Positions 1 through 9,380 of a stretch of DNA of 59,659 nucleotides are shown here, piece by piece. Under the pieces are notes generated by a model. That model saw only the letters and a program-made list of their open reading frames with translations. It did no database searches and was not told where the DNA came from. This stretch comes from Epilithonimonas bovis DSM 19482 (GTDB taxonomy: Bacteria > Bacteroidota > Bacteroidia > Flavobacteriales > Weeksellaceae): contig NZ_FTPU01000020.1 in NCBI RefSeq assembly GCF_900108115.1, forward strand, positions 1-59,659, in the 5' to 3' direction. Position 1 is the stretch's first letter; the number at the start of each line of letters is the position of its first letter. The position numbers and the translations under genes are program-made.

Positions 1-108
1 TCAGGTAATAATAGCTTGAGTAGGTCTTCTGTTTTCATCCTCTACAAAAGTATCAATTTTTGCCATTACTCCCCAACTTTTGTTGCTGATCCTATAAGGT
101 ACAAAAAT
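1..108 (-). pseudogene. 3' remnant of an unidentified gene
   Basis: On the minus strand an open frame runs from an in-frame stop near 108 to a TGA at 1-3. It encodes about 34 residues ending in ...DENRRPTQAIIT, with an internal ATG at 67-69. The composition looks coding-like, but there is no room for a complete gene and I do not recognise the family. It may be a 22-residue fragment or the tail of a decayed gene. Confidence is low because short frames also arise by chance. Confidence 0.25.
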
Positions 109-790
109 TATTTATTTAGTAAATTTACTTCAATAGTAATCTGAATTCGATTGGCAACGCTTAATTCATAAGGATTGCTTTAGTTTTACATATTAGTTTA
201 AAGGATGCCGTGGGTGTGGCCCTTGTCCACTTCGACTGTTTACATCAAAGGTACGAGTGGTAACTCACCAAATATACGCTTAAACAAAAATAGTGCTTTT
301 TTGCCAACAGGAGCTTTTTCTAGGCAGCGGCAGGATTTTGTTTTGCACTTTAGCTGCTAGTTTTTTTATTTCAAACGAGAAACCACTTATATTCCCAAAA
401 TCTAAATCCAATTATCAAATCCGTAATTTCTGCAACCCTAAAAAATCCATTTTAAGCAATACAGATCGTATGAGAAGGCTTTAATAAAAAAATATAATGT
501 TCAGTAAAGCCCTGTCATTGCAGGAAATTCTGTTTTCTGTAAAAATTAGAGTCATCCTTTAAGTATTCTCCATTCATAGCAAAGCCATAGTAAAGCCATA
601 GTAAAGCCATGGATAGTTCATGGATCAAAGTGAGATGTTGTGTTGCGAAATTAATAATTGAAAGACTCTAATATTGTAAATTGTTAAAAGTGGTGAACTT
701 TTACAAAACAATCTAAATTAGACCTGAAAATATAATAGTAACTAAGTTGCGACAATAAGTCGAGTCTTGTGTATAAAACTTTAAAACCAT
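109..790. other. non-coding stretch with short direct repeats
   Basis: No convincing gene is seen on either strand. The only structure found is an 11-bp direct repeat (AAAGCCATAGT) present at 581-591 and 592-602 with a diverged third copy at 603-613, and a weak inverted repeat near 683-708 (GTTAAAAGT/ACTTTTAC). It is probably the remains of rearranged DNA between genes. Confidence 0.4.
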
Positions 791-822
791 AAAAAGGCAA
801 AGCCTGTATTGCTACAGGCTTT
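791..822 (-). terminator. terminator of the fructokinase-like gene
   Basis: The stem AAAGCCTGTA (799-808) pairs with TACAGGCTTT (813-822). On the minus strand it is followed by a T-rich tail. The gene's own stop codon (812-814) lies between the stem arms, so termination signal and coding end overlap. Confidence 0.75.
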
Positions 823-1720
823 GTTTTATAAAAGTATCTAATTGAGAATATTCAATTTTGGGATTGGCGCCGGTAAAAGTGGCTACCATAGCACCCACGG
901 CACTCGCAAAATCAAGCGCATCATCCGGACTGTGACCGGTAAGCAGTTTCGCCGTCAGACTTGCCAAAAAGGAGTCGCCGGCACCCACCGTGTCCGCCAC
1001 GGTGACAGGATAACCACCATGCCTGTAAATCTGATGGTCCCACAGAAGGATAGAACCATGTTTGCCCAATGTCACGCAAATGGCCGGTGTATTGGTCTTT
1101 TCTGAGATAAATTGAATGTTCTCTTCCAGATCATCGGATTGGTATCCCAATTCAGCAGCGATCTCCAGAATCTCCTCATCATTGAATTTGATAAAATCTG
1201 CTTTATCCATCAGTTTTTCCAGAATAGGAATATTGTAAAATGGCTTCCTGAGGTTCACATCAAAAACTTTGAACATGGCATCATTAGAGTCCAGCAAAGA
1301 AAAAAGCGTGGTTCTGGGTGCTTCGTTCCTGCAGGCCAGGCTGCCATAGAAAAAAACATCAGCTTCTTTTACTGTTTTGCTAACATCGTCGTTGATGCTT
1401 ATGAAGTCCCATGCAGAAGGGAATTTAATCTCATAAGTGGCCGAACCTCGGTCATTAAGGGATACCTGCACAACGCCTGTCTCATAATCAGGGGTTGTTA
1501 CGATGCCGGAAGTTTCCAAATGGTGTGCACTGGTATAATCCAGGATAGTTTGGCCGTCTTCATCATTACCGATAGCGCTGATCATAGCTACCGGAAAGCC
1601 AAAAGAAGCTGTTCTGAGAGCCAGATTAAGCGGTGCACCGCCAATTTTTTTTTCCTCACCGAAAACATCAAAAAGGACTTCTCCAAAACTGACGGCTTTA
1701 ATTGTCTTGTTGTTGAACAT
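812..1720 (-). CDS. PfkB-family carbohydrate kinase, fructokinase-like
   Basis: A 302-residue PfkB (ribokinase-superfamily) sugar kinase. Family members transfer phosphate from ATP to a sugar in the cytoplasm. The N-terminal sugar-binding signature GGAPLN lies near residues 27-32. The C-terminal PfkB signature DTVGAGDSF begins at residue 243, and Asp249 is the expected catalytic base. Overall sequence and length fit bacterial fructokinases, but substrate cannot be read from sequence alone. It starts at an ATG and stands alone; the neighbours are remnants and a histone-like gene, so no sugar operon supports the substrate. A second, diverged PfkB protein sits at 11703-12623. Confidence 0.85.
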   Translation of the reverse strand: MFNNKTIKAVSFGEVLFDVFGEEKKIGGAPLNLALRTASFGFPVAMISAIGNDEDGQTILDYTSAHHLETSGIVTTPDYETGVVQVSLNDRGSATYEIKFPSAWDFISINDDVSKTVKEADVFFYGSLACRNEAPRTTLFSLLDSNDAMFKVFDVNLRKPFYNIPILEKLMDKADFIKFNDEEILEIAAELGYQSDDLEENIQFISEKTNTPAICVTLGKHGSILLWDHQIYRHGGYPVTVADTVGAGDSFLASLTAKLLTGHSPDDALDFASAVGAMVATFTGANPKIEYSQLDTFIKQSL

Positions 1721-1737
1721 TAATTGGGTATTTTTAT

Positions 1738-1929
1738 ATTGATATTTTTAAATGTGCTTTCTGCAGAGCTAAAGATACTCCATTTCTGATTAACGACATT
1801 GTAAACTCTGTTGCTAAAGGCCAATTTATCATTAATATAAACCATGCAGACATCGTTGCTGATGAAGGCTGGTGTGTATACGATTACAGTAAAACAGGAC
1901 GGAAAGTCTACCGCAATGAAGTTCGTTAA
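1738..1929 (+). pseudogene. 3' remnant of an unidentified protein gene
   Basis: An open plus-strand frame encodes roughly 63 residues with a Cys-x-x-Cys (CAFC) near its start and ends ...GRKVYRNEVR before TAA at about 1927-1929. The frame is closed by a TGA near 1712 and has no plausible ATG near the beginning. A well-formed terminator follows at 1981-2008. Coding-like composition plus a terminator but no 5' end suggests the surviving tail of a truncated gene. I do not recognise the family. Confidence 0.35.
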
Positions 1930-1980
1930 AAAATAGGCCTCATATTTCTAAAAATAATATCAAATCAAATCAATAATCAG

Positions 1981-2008
1981 AATCCATTGCCTGTGCGATG
2001 GATTTTTT
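1981..2008 (+). terminator. rho-independent terminator
   Basis: AATCCAT (1981-1987) pairs with ATGGATT (1998-2004) and a T run follows. It lies downstream of the truncated frame ending near 1929. Confidence 0.6.
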
Positions 2009-2086
2009 CGTGATTCAAAATAGGTCACAGTTAAAGTTGTGAACAAAAGATTTGCATAATTATGAATTAGAATTGATCTAAGTTTT

Positions 2087-2094
2087 TATATTTG
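2087..2094 (+). promoter_or_regulatory. Bacteroidota -7 promoter box (TATATTTG)
   Basis: TATATTTG matches the TAnnTTTG -7 consensus of Bacteroidota primary sigma factor promoters and lies 27 bp before the start of the histone-like gene. No clear -33 TTTG was found at the usual distance. Confidence 0.55.
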
Positions 2095-2121
2095 CAATCC
2101 AATTAATTAATTATATCAACT

Positions 2122-2298
2122 ATGAAAGAGCTAATTGAAAAAATCAATGCGGAATTTGAAAGTTTCAGCAAAGAGGCAGAGCAACAAGTAGAGAAAGGTA
2201 ACAAAGCTGCTGGTACAAGAGCCAGAAAATCTGCTTTGGAACTTGGAAAACTGTTCAAAGACTTCCGAAAAGTTTCTGTTGAAGAATCAAAGAAATAA
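2122..2298 (+). CDS. small histone H1-like protein
   Basis: A 58-residue, Lys/Arg-rich protein. It starts at ATG 2122 and ends at TAA 2296-2298. The central motif GNKAAGTRARKS and the C-terminal segment LGKLFKDFRKVS fit the small histone H1-like (Hc1-type) proteins widespread in Bacteroidota. These are thought to bind DNA or nucleoid nonspecifically. It is a monocistronic unit: a -7 box lies 27 bp upstream and a strong terminator 16 bp downstream. The family call rests on reading the sequence; a direct DNA-binding role is inferred from the family. Confidence 0.8.
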   Translation: MKELIEKINAEFESFSKEAEQQVEKGNKAAGTRARKSALELGKLFKDFRKVSVEESKK

Positions 2299-2313
2299 TC
2301 TCGGTCACTTTAT

Positions 2314-2348
2314 AATCCCTGTTTTTTATGAACAGGGATTGTTTTTTT
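2314..2348 (+). terminator. terminator of the histone-like gene
   Basis: AATCCCTGTT (2314-2323) pairs perfectly with AACAGGGATT (2331-2340) around a 7-nt loop, followed by GTTTTTTT. Confidence 0.85.
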
Positions 2349-2460
2349 GTTTTTTGGCTCCAAAATTGCTTTTCATAATGATTAAGTTTGCGCTATGGCA
2401 CAGGCTTTTTTTTTGCATTATTTTAGATAGTAGTGCGTTGTTCCAAGTTTTGTGAGTATT

Positions 2461-2490
2461 TTTGAAAAAAAGTATTCACATCTAATTTTG
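2461..2490 (+). promoter_or_regulatory. promoter of the hybrid-kinase/CheBR operon
   Basis: TTTG (2461-2464), 18 bp, then TAATTTTG (2483-2490) matches the Bacteroidota -33/-7 promoter pattern. The first kinase gene starts at 2505. Confidence 0.65.
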
Positions 2491-2504
2491 AAGTATAAAA
2501 TCTT

Positions 2505-3968
2505 ATGATCTTAATTGTAGATGACAATCAAAATAATATCTATTCATTAAAAAAACTATTAGAATCAAAAGATTTTTTGGTTGATACAGCCAGTTCCGGC
2601 GAAGAGGCTCTGGCAAAAGCACTTAAAAATGATTACTCCCTTATCATTCTGGATGTCCAGATGCCTGATATGGACGGTTTCGAAGTTGCGGAAAATTTTG
2701 CCGGTTACAGTAAAACGAAAGAAATCCCAATTATATTCTTATCCGCTGTCAATACGGAGAAAAAATTTATAACCCAGGGCTACGCATCGGGCGGGATTGA
2801 TTATGTCACCAAGCCGATTGATCCGGAGATTCTTTTGCTTAAGGTAAAGGCTTATTATCACTTGCAGGAACAGAACCTTGCCATAAAAAAAACAAAACAG
2901 AATCTTGAGCAGGAGGTAAAAGGAAGAAGAGAGGCTCATGTCTCAATGCGCTCGGAGATTGATCATTTTCATCTGATGCTGGAGGCACTGCCTCAGATTG
3001 CATTTACTTTGGACGAGAATGGCGAAGTAAGTTTTGTCAATGTTAAGTGGTATCAGTATTCCAATTCAGAAAAGGTATTTCCCGAAACACATCCCGATGA
3101 TGTGGATGTCAAAAAAGAATTTGAAAAATGCCGTAAAAAAGGTAAAAACCTGGAGCTGGAAATCAGAATAAAAAATATCGTGACCGGTGACTACCGTTAT
3201 CACCTCTTAAGGATGTTACCCGTTTATAGTGGGACCATTATCAAAAACTGGGTGGGTACATTTACAGATATTGATGACCAAAAACGGATCGAAAAGGAAA
3301 AAGATGAGTTCCTGAGTATTGCCAGCCATGAGCTAAAGACTCCGCTTACAAGCATAAAAGCTTATATGCAGCTATTGGAGCGTAAGCTGAAAATCAGCGA
3401 AAACCAGGATGTAAGCTATGTGTCCAAATCTCTGGTGCAGGTAGAAAAGCTTAACAGCCTCATTACAGACCTGCTGGACGTGTCTAAAATAGAAAACGGC
3501 AAACTGAAAATTAATAAAAAACCAAACGACCTTACCGCTGTTGTGGATAATGCCATAGAAACAATTATGCAGACGCATGACCACAAGCTGAAAATAGAAC
3601 GCCATGGGCTGAAAGAGCCATTATTTCTCCCATTTGATGCCATCAGGATAGAGCAGGTTTTGGTCAATTTCCTTACCAATGCTATCAAATATTCTCCTGA
3701 GAACAATCAGGTTATTGTTACGATGTTTGAAGACGAAGAAGCTGTAAAAGTAAGCGTTACAGATTTTGGGATTGGTATCCTCGAATATAAACAGGAATCT
3801 GTTTTTCACAAATTTTATCGTGTAGAAGAGTCATCGCTGAAATTCCAGGGGATGGGTATCGGCCTTTATATCTGTTCAGAGATTATAAAACAGCATGAGG
3901 GGACGATAGGTGTTTCCAGCAAGATCAATGAGGGATCTACATTCTATTTTACATTACCGCTAAACTAA
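2505..3968 (+). CDS. hybrid response regulator/sensor histidine kinase (REC-PAS-HisKA-HATPase)
   Basis: A 487-residue soluble signalling protein. An N-terminal receiver domain (about 1-118) has the acidic pair Asp6/Asp7, phospho-acceptor Asp50 and Lys103. A PAS-like segment follows (about 150-258). The HisKA domain has the motif SHELKTPL with phospho-accepting His275. A HATPase domain carries the N box (NFLTNAIKYSP) and glycine boxes (DFGIGI, GMGIGLYI). No transmembrane segment is seen, so it is probably cytoplasmic and may pass phosphate from an upstream kinase to downstream partners. It is the first gene of an operon; the next kinase starts 8 bp after its stop. The signal is unknown. Confidence 0.9.
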   Translation: MILIVDDNQNNIYSLKKLLESKDFLVDTASSGEEALAKALKNDYSLIILDVQMPDMDGFEVAENFAGYSKTKEIPIIFLSAVNTEKKFITQGYASGGIDYVTKPIDPEILLLKVKAYYHLQEQNLAIKKTKQNLEQEVKGRREAHVSMRSEIDHFHLMLEALPQIAFTLDENGEVSFVNVKWYQYSNSEKVFPETHPDDVDVKKEFEKCRKKGKNLELEIRIKNIVTGDYRYHLLRMLPVYSGTIIKNWVGTFTDIDDQKRIEKEKDEFLSIASHELKTPLTSIKAYMQLLERKLKISENQDVSYVSKSLVQVEKLNSLITDLLDVSKIENGKLKINKKPNDLTAVVDNAIETIMQTHDHKLKIERHGLKEPLFLPFDAIRIEQVLVNFLTNAIKYSPENNQVIVTMFEDEEAVKVSVTDFGIGILEYKQESVFHKFYRVEESSLKFQGMGIGLYICSEIIKQHEGTIGVSSKINEGSTFYFTLPLN

Positions 3969-3976
3969 AAGTTAAT

Positions 3977-6900
3977 ATGCCAAAAAAAATTGTCAGAAAT
4001 TTACAATTCGGGGTAGGATTTTCTCTACTGATATTAATTGCCAGTTCTGTTGCCTCATATTGGAGTATACAAAAACAGATGGATAACCGGGAGAGCCTTA
4101 CCAACAGCAGGCGTTCTATAACCGCTGTAAAAGATGTTTTGATCGCATTGATAGATGCAGAAACCGGCAACCGAGGTTATCAGCTAACAGGCAGGAAAAA
4201 CTTTCTGGAGCCATATTACCGCAGTGTTAAAGAGTATCCGGATGCCTTAAGAAGGGCCAGATCCGTTAATATTGATGATGAGAGTCAGCTGAAAAGGATT
4301 GATGAGCTTGAAAAAAATGTAAAGCTGAATATGGCCAACCTGCAGCGTTTAATAGAAGATAAGAGCAGAGGCGTGCAGATGACACAGGAGCAAATGCAGA
4401 TGGGAAAAGCCTACATGGATAACTGTAGAGACATCGTAAACGAATTTGTAAAACACGAGGAAATACAGGTCGGTAAAAAGAACAGAGACCTGGATGCCTC
4501 GTCCTCAACTACCGTTTGGTTTATAATTTTATCTGCCATCACAGCGGTGCTTGTAACCATATTTTTCTATCTAAAATTAAGGAATGACCTGATAAGAAGA
4601 GATAAACTTGAGAAAGAACTGAAAGCCAAAGATGCGGAGATATCAAGAAGGGTAACCGCTATACAAAAGATTGCAAACAGAGTGGCCAGCGGCGATTATA
4701 GCCAGAAGGTGGTTGATAATGCGGAGGATGATTTGGGCGATCTTGTAGGGTCACTTAATTTTATGACAGATTCTCTCAAAAATTCGTTTGATAAGATTAA
4801 TAACAGCGATTGGCTGCAGAAGGGCTGGGCATTACTTAATGAGTCGCTTGTGGGAAAAAGCACTGTAAAAGAAGTTTTGCAAAATGCATTACAGCAGCTT
4901 ATCGAATATGGTGACTGTATTAATGGCGCAATCTATCTTTTAGAAGATGGTCAGCTAAAATTAAGTACGGCTGTAGGGTTGGAAGATAATATGAAAAAAA
5001 TCTTCCTGATTGGTGAAGGAATGGTGGGGCAAACCTTTGACCAGGAAAAAGTAAAAGTCTTCAATGACCTTGATGACAACGATTTTGCCGTAACCTTCGC
5101 GTCCAGCAAAATGAAGATCAACGGGATTTTGTTGATGCCTATTGTTGCTAATCATAAAAATATTGGTGTCATAGAAGTTGCGTCATCAGAAAGCTTTAGC
5201 GAGTTGAGAATCGATTATTTTAAAGAATCCTGCCGCAATATTGGTATTGCAGTTCTGGCTGCCAAAAGCCGTGAAAAAGAGCAACGATTGCTGGAGGAAA
5301 CGCAGGCACAGACAGAAGAGCTGCAGGTACAACACGCCGAGCTGGAAAATCTTAATACAGAGCTGGAAGCACAGACTCAAAAGTTACAGGCCTCTGAAGA
5401 GGAGCTCAAAGTACAGCAGGAAGAACTGATGCAAAGCAATACAGAACTGGAAGAGCGGGCAAAACTTCTGGAAGAGAAAAACCAACTGATTGCAAGCCAT
5501 AATACAGAGATTCAGAAAAAAGCAGAGGAACTGGCGCTCAGCACCCAATACAAATCCGAATTTTTGGCCAATATGTCGCACGAGCTGCGCACACCGCTCA
5601 ATTCTATTTTGCTGTTGTCCAGATTGATGGTCGAGAATCCAGACGAAAACCTCAATGAAGATCAGATAGAATCTGCGAAAGTCATCCAAAGTTCGGGAAC
5701 CAGCCTGTTGACTTTAATTGATGAGATTCTTGATCTTGCAAAGATAGAATCCGGAAAAATGGCGTTGGAATATCAGTCCGTCTCTCTGGATGATGTGATG
5801 AAAGATCTTAAGAATCTTTTCAGCCCTGTAGTCCGCGAAAAAGGTATAGCATTTAATGTGCAGATACACAGCGATATCAGTAGAGTGATAGAAACAGACC
5901 GGTTGCGCCTGGATCAGGTTCTAAGGAACCTCCTGTCCAATGCGTTCAAGTTTACCAAAGAAGGCAGTGTTACATTATCGGTACAAAAAGAGCCATCTGA
6001 CCCAAATTTTGTAATTTTCAAAGTTGAAGATACAGGCATCGGTATTCCCGAGGATAAGCAAAAATTGATTTTTGAAGCCTTCCAGCAGGCCGATGGCTCT
6101 ACACAGCGTAAATTTGGGGGCACAGGCTTAGGGTTATCCATCAGCCGCGAAATTGCGAAACTCTTAGGCGGAAAACTCTTACTGAGCAGCAAGGTAAATG
6201 AGGGAAGCGCATTCAGTCTTATTATTCCGATTAATAAAGAGTCCGTTTCTTCTTCAGCGGAGAAAGAAGAACGTTCCGAAGAAATTTTAACCGAAACAAT
6301 TCACAAATTAGATTCTGCCATAGCAACACTAGAGATCCCTGCAGACGTAGATGATGACCGTCATACCATTATCGCAGGGGATAAGGTTATTTTGATTGTG
6401 GAGGACGATATTAATTTTGCCAAGGCATTGCTAAAATATGCACATCTCCAAAATTACAAAGGCGTAGTTGTTGTAAGGGGTGATAGGGCTTTGGATGCGG
6501 CATTGGAGTACCATCCGCTTGCAATCTTGCTGGATGTGCAGCTTCCTATGCAGGATGGCTGGCAGGTGATGGACGAACTCAAGTCCAATCCTCAGACCAA
6601 AGCAATTCCTGTTCACATGATGTCATCTCTGCAGGTGAGAAAAGAAAGCCTGATGAAAGGTGCTATCGATTTTATCAACAAGCCGGTCGCATTGGAGCAG
6701 ATGACGGATGTGTTCAAAAAAATCGAAGAAGCCCTTAGCAGATCGCCGCAAAAAGTTCTGATTGCCGAAGAAAATGCTAAGCATGCCAGTGCATTATCTT
6801 ATTTCTTAAGCAATTTTGATATCGCATTATCCGTAGAAAATAATGTGGAAGATAGTGTAAAAGCCCTTACAAGCGGCAATGTGGATTGCGTAATTCTGGA

Positions 6901-7555
6901 TATTGGTCTTTCCAAAGGCAACGGCTATCAGATTATCGAATCAATCAAAAGTTACGAAGGTTTGGAGAATCTCCCAATTATCATTTTTACGGAGCGCAAC
7001 CTGTCCAAATCTGAGGAGTTAAAGATTAAAAAATATGCTGATTCTATTGTGGTGAAAACAGCTCATTCTTACCAGCGTATCCTGGATGAGGTCGGCTTGT
7101 TTTTGCATTTGGTAGAAGAAAAAAACAGTTCTGTGGAAACCATCAGAAGCAAAACTCTGGGCTCTCTTACCGAAGTCTTGAGTGGTAAAAAGATTCTGAT
7201 TACGGACGATGATGTGCGTAATATTTTCTCATTAACCAAAGCACTGGAAACTTACAAAGTAGAAGTGGTGTTGGCTATGGACGGCAAGCAGGCGCTGGAG
7301 CAGATCAAAGACCATCCTGATATAGATGTTGTGCTGATGGACATGATGATGCCGGAAATGGATGGCTATGATACCATCCGGGAGATCCGCAAAATGCCGG
7401 CCTTCTCCAAGCTTCCGATTATTGCTGTTACTGCAAAATCGCTCATTGGAGATCGCGAAAAGTGTATCCAGGCAGGCGCGTCAGATTATATTACAAAACC
7501 GGTAGATATAGATCAGTTGCTCTCTCTGTTGCGTGTTTGGCTGTATGATAATTAA
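3977..7555 (+). CDS. large membrane hybrid histidine kinase (CHASE3-HAMP-GAF-HisKA-HATPase-REC3)
   Basis: A 1192-residue hybrid kinase. TM1 (about 10-28) and TM2 (about 178-198) flank a CHASE3-type sensory domain with the typical DAETGNRGYQLTG motif. Then come HAMP (about 220-275), GAF (about 290-435) and a Glu/Gln-rich coiled coil (about 435-520). A HisKA domain (NMSHELRTPLN) and HATPase domain (NLLSNAFKFT, DTGIGI, GGTGLGLSI) follow. Three receiver domains end the protein. The first (VEDD...LLDVQLPMQDG) and third (TDDD...LMDMMMPEMDG...TKPVD) look functional. The second (AEEN...ILDIGLSKG) lacks a normal acidic pocket and the conserved Lys, so it may be structural. The stacked receivers next to stand-alone receivers, CheR and CheB suggest a branched phosphorelay. 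Confidence 0.92.
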   Translation: MPKKIVRNLQFGVGFSLLILIASSVASYWSIQKQMDNRESLTNSRRSITAVKDVLIALIDAETGNRGYQLTGRKNFLEPYYRSVKEYPDALRRARSVNIDDESQLKRIDELEKNVKLNMANLQRLIEDKSRGVQMTQEQMQMGKAYMDNCRDIVNEFVKHEEIQVGKKNRDLDASSSTTVWFIILSAITAVLVTIFFYLKLRNDLIRRDKLEKELKAKDAEISRRVTAIQKIANRVASGDYSQKVVDNAEDDLGDLVGSLNFMTDSLKNSFDKINNSDWLQKGWALLNESLVGKSTVKEVLQNALQQLIEYGDCINGAIYLLEDGQLKLSTAVGLEDNMKKIFLIGEGMVGQTFDQEKVKVFNDLDDNDFAVTFASSKMKINGILLMPIVANHKNIGVIEVASSESFSELRIDYFKESCRNIGIAVLAAKSREKEQRLLEETQAQTEELQVQHAELENLNTELEAQTQKLQASEEELKVQQEELMQSNTELEERAKLLEEKNQLIASHNTEIQKKAEELALSTQYKSEFLANMSHELRTPLNSILLLSRLMVENPDENLNEDQIESAKVIQSSGTSLLTLIDEILDLAKIESGKMALEYQSVSLDDVMKDLKNLFSPVVREKGIAFNVQIHSDISRVIETDRLRLDQVLRNLLSNAFKFTKEGSVTLSVQKEPSDPNFVIFKVEDTGIGIPEDKQKLIFEAFQQADGSTQRKFGGTGLGLSISREIAKLLGGKLLLSSKVNEGSAFSLIIPINKESVSSSAEKEERSEEILTETIHKLDSAIATLEIPADVDDDRHTIIAGDKVILIVEDDINFAKALLKYAHLQNYKGVVVVRGDRALDAALEYHPLAILLDVQLPMQDGWQVMDELKSNPQTKAIPVHMMSSLQVRKESLMKGAIDFINKPVALEQMTDVFKKIEEALSRSPQKVLIAEENAKHASALSYFLSNFDIALSVENNVEDSVKALTSGNVDCVILDIGLSKGNGYQIIESIKSYEGLENLPIIIFTERNLSKSEELKIKKYADSIVVKTAHSYQRILDEVGLFLHLVEEKNSSVETIRSKTLGSLTEVLSGKKILITDDDVRNIFSLTKALETYKVEVVLAMDGKQALEQIKDHPDIDVVLMDMMMPEMDGYDTIREIRKMPAFSKLPIIAVTAKSLIGDREKCIQAGASDYITKPVDIDQLLSLLRVWLYDN

Positions 7556-7573
7556 AACTAATAATACATTATA

Positions 7574-7942
7574 ATGAATAATAACAAGATCCTTATTGTT
7601 GACGATGATCCCCGTAATATTTTTGCGCTCAAACTGACACTGAAGGCGCGTGGTTACCAGTCCGAGACTGCTAATTCTGCAGAGGAAGCCATCAGTATCT
7701 TAAAAAAAGATGGAAACATTGCGGTAGTTCTTATGGATATGATGATGCCCGACACAGATGGCTACAAGGCTATCAGCATTATTCGCGGAGATCAGCAGAT
7801 CAGCCATATTCCGGTAATCGCTGTTACTGCACAGGCGATGCAGGAAGATCGCCAAAAATGTCTGGACGCCGGAGCCAATGATTATATTAAAAAACCAATT
7901 GACGTAGATCAGTTGATTAAAGCTATTAAAAATTTGGACTAG
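7574..7942 (+). CDS. single-domain response regulator
   Basis: A 122-residue stand-alone receiver (CheY-like). Acidic residues lie in IVDDD (9-12), the phospho-acceptor is Asp55 in VLMDMMMPD, with the conserved Thr in AVTAQ and Lys in KKPID. No output domain is present, so it acts by protein-protein contact. It resembles the third receiver of the preceding kinase (shared VLMDMMMP and IAVTA segments), suggesting that the kinase's terminal receiver and this protein share an origin. It lies 18 bp after the kinase, and its stop codon is immediately followed by the cheR-like start. Confidence 0.9.
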   Translation: MNNNKILIVDDDPRNIFALKLTLKARGYQSETANSAEEAISILKKDGNIAVVLMDMMMPDTDGYKAISIIRGDQQISHIPVIAVTAQAMQEDRQKCLDAGANDYIKKPIDVDQLIKAIKNLD

Positions 7943-8773
7943 ATGCTGGAACCTAACATCATCAAAGATGAAGAGATAGAACAACTCATCAGAGATATCT
8001 ATGAGCTCTATGGCTATGATTTTTCTTTGTACAGCCGTGCGTCTTTCAAAAGAAGGATCAACAGGATCTGTATGATAGACCGGTTTACAAGTTTTGCAGA
8101 ATTACGCTACAAGATTATTAATGAACCGGATTATCTCAAGCATTTTTTAGAAGAAATCACAGTGAATGTTACAGAGATGTTTCGGGATCCTTCATTTTTC
8201 AAATGCCTGAGAGATGATATATTGCCGCAGTTGGGTACTTACCCGCTAATAAGGGTTTGGATTGCAGGCTGCTCTACCGGAGAAGAAGCTTACTCTGTGG
8301 CAATATTACTCAAAGAAGCTAATCTTTATCACAAGTCATTAATCTATGCCACAGATATCAATCCTGCAGTCCTGGAAACAGCCAGGGCAGGCGTTTTCCC
8401 TTTACAGCAGATGAAGTTATATTCGGAGAATTACAGGCTTTCCGGTGGGCGGCATGATTTCTCTGACTATTACACGGCCAATTATGACAGTGCCCGGCTG
8501 GACAAAAGCCTTAGGGAAAAAATGATTTTGTCCACCCACAATTTGGTCTCGGACAGTTCCTTTAATAGTTTTCAGCTGATTATTTGCCGCAATGTATTGA
8601 TCTATTTTGATAAAGAACTTCAGGATCGGGTTTTTAATCTTTTTGATAACAGTTTAGAGAATTTGGGTTATCTTGCATTGGGTTCCAAAGAGACACTTCG
8701 GTTTTCAGGGCTGGAAAGATTTTACCAGCGCATAGACGATCAGAAGATCTGGAAAAAAGTAATCTCAAATTAA
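7943..8773 (+). CDS. CheR-type protein-glutamate methyltransferase
   Basis: A 276-residue CheR-family S-adenosylmethionine-dependent methyltransferase. The N-terminal helical domain (about 1-70) precedes the family motif NVTEMFRDPSFF (75-86) and the SAM-binding loop GCSTGEEAYS (109-118). A later motif, LIICRNVLIYF, is also typical of CheR. The ATG directly abuts the stop of the upstream receiver gene, so translation is probably coupled. No flagellar or chemoreceptor gene is nearby, and flavobacteria usually lack flagella. The target is therefore more likely a kinase or receptor in this operon than a classical MCP. Confidence 0.9.
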   Translation: MLEPNIIKDEEIEQLIRDIYELYGYDFSLYSRASFKRRINRICMIDRFTSFAELRYKIINEPDYLKHFLEEITVNVTEMFRDPSFFKCLRDDILPQLGTYPLIRVWIAGCSTGEEAYSVAILLKEANLYHKSLIYATDINPAVLETARAGVFPLQQMKLYSENYRLSGGRHDFSDYYTANYDSARLDKSLREKMILSTHNLVSDSSFNSFQLIICRNVLIYFDKELQDRVFNLFDNSLENLGYLALGSKETLRFSGLERFYQRIDDQKIWKKVISN

Positions 8774-8791
8774 GCCATCACCTTGGATGAT

Positions 8792-9361
8792 ATGGAATAT
8801 AAAAATCATACAGATTTGGTAGTCATAGGCGGATCCGCCGGTAGTCTGCAGGTCATTTTAGAAATGATCCGTCATCTGCGATCTCATCTTGATTTTTCTA
8901 TTCTGCTTGTTATCCATCGCAAAGCGCAGGCCGCCAATATATTACCAACGTTGTTGCAGCAATATGCCGAGCAGCAGGTGATTGAGATAGAAGATAAAAC
9001 AGAGATCGAGGCTAATAAGATTTATCTGGTGCCTGCGGATTACCATCTTTTGCTGGACTCGCGGGAGCTTATGTCCTTAGACCGATCGGAGCGGATCAAT
9101 TACTCCAGGCCATCCATTGATATTACTTTTATCTCTGCGGCGGAAATTTTTGGAGAGAATCTGGTGGCTGTACTTCTTTCGGGTGCCAATGCAGATGGTG
9201 TAGAGGGCCTTAAATATATCAAGAAGAAAGGTGGGCGCGTGTGGATACAGGATCCCGAGAGCGCAGAGATCAGTTATATGCCGCAGCAGGCTGTAAATCT
9301 GGTGGATTACGATCTTCTTTTTTCGCCGGAAGATTTAGCCGGTTTGATCAATCATTTATAA
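8792..9361 (+). CDS. CheB-type protein-glutamate methylesterase, stand-alone catalytic domain
   Basis: A 189-residue CheB methylesterase domain without the usual N-terminal receiver. The nucleophile region is GGSAGS (Ser15); HRKAQ supplies the expected His, and LSGANADGVEG supplies the Asp. CheB removes methyl groups, or deamidates, residues modified by CheR. I chose ATG 8792; a TTG at 8783 would add three residues. The missing receiver fits a system in which separate receiver genes on both sides (7574 and 9381) do the regulation. Confidence 0.88.
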   Translation: MEYKNHTDLVVIGGSAGSLQVILEMIRHLRSHLDFSILLVIHRKAQAANILPTLLQQYAEQQVIEIEDKTEIEANKIYLVPADYHLLLDSRELMSLDRSERINYSRPSIDITFISAAEIFGENLVAVLLSGANADGVEGLKYIKKKGGRVWIQDPESAEISYMPQQAVNLVDYDLLFSPEDLAGLINHL

Positions 9362-9380
9362 AAACAATAACAATATAATT

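Noticed and set aside
293-484. 63-aa frame in the left intergenic region
   Set aside because: No conserved-looking motif, promoter or plausible composition.
1112-1723. 203-aa plus-strand frame
   Set aside because: It is antisense to the fructokinase-like gene and shows no family features.
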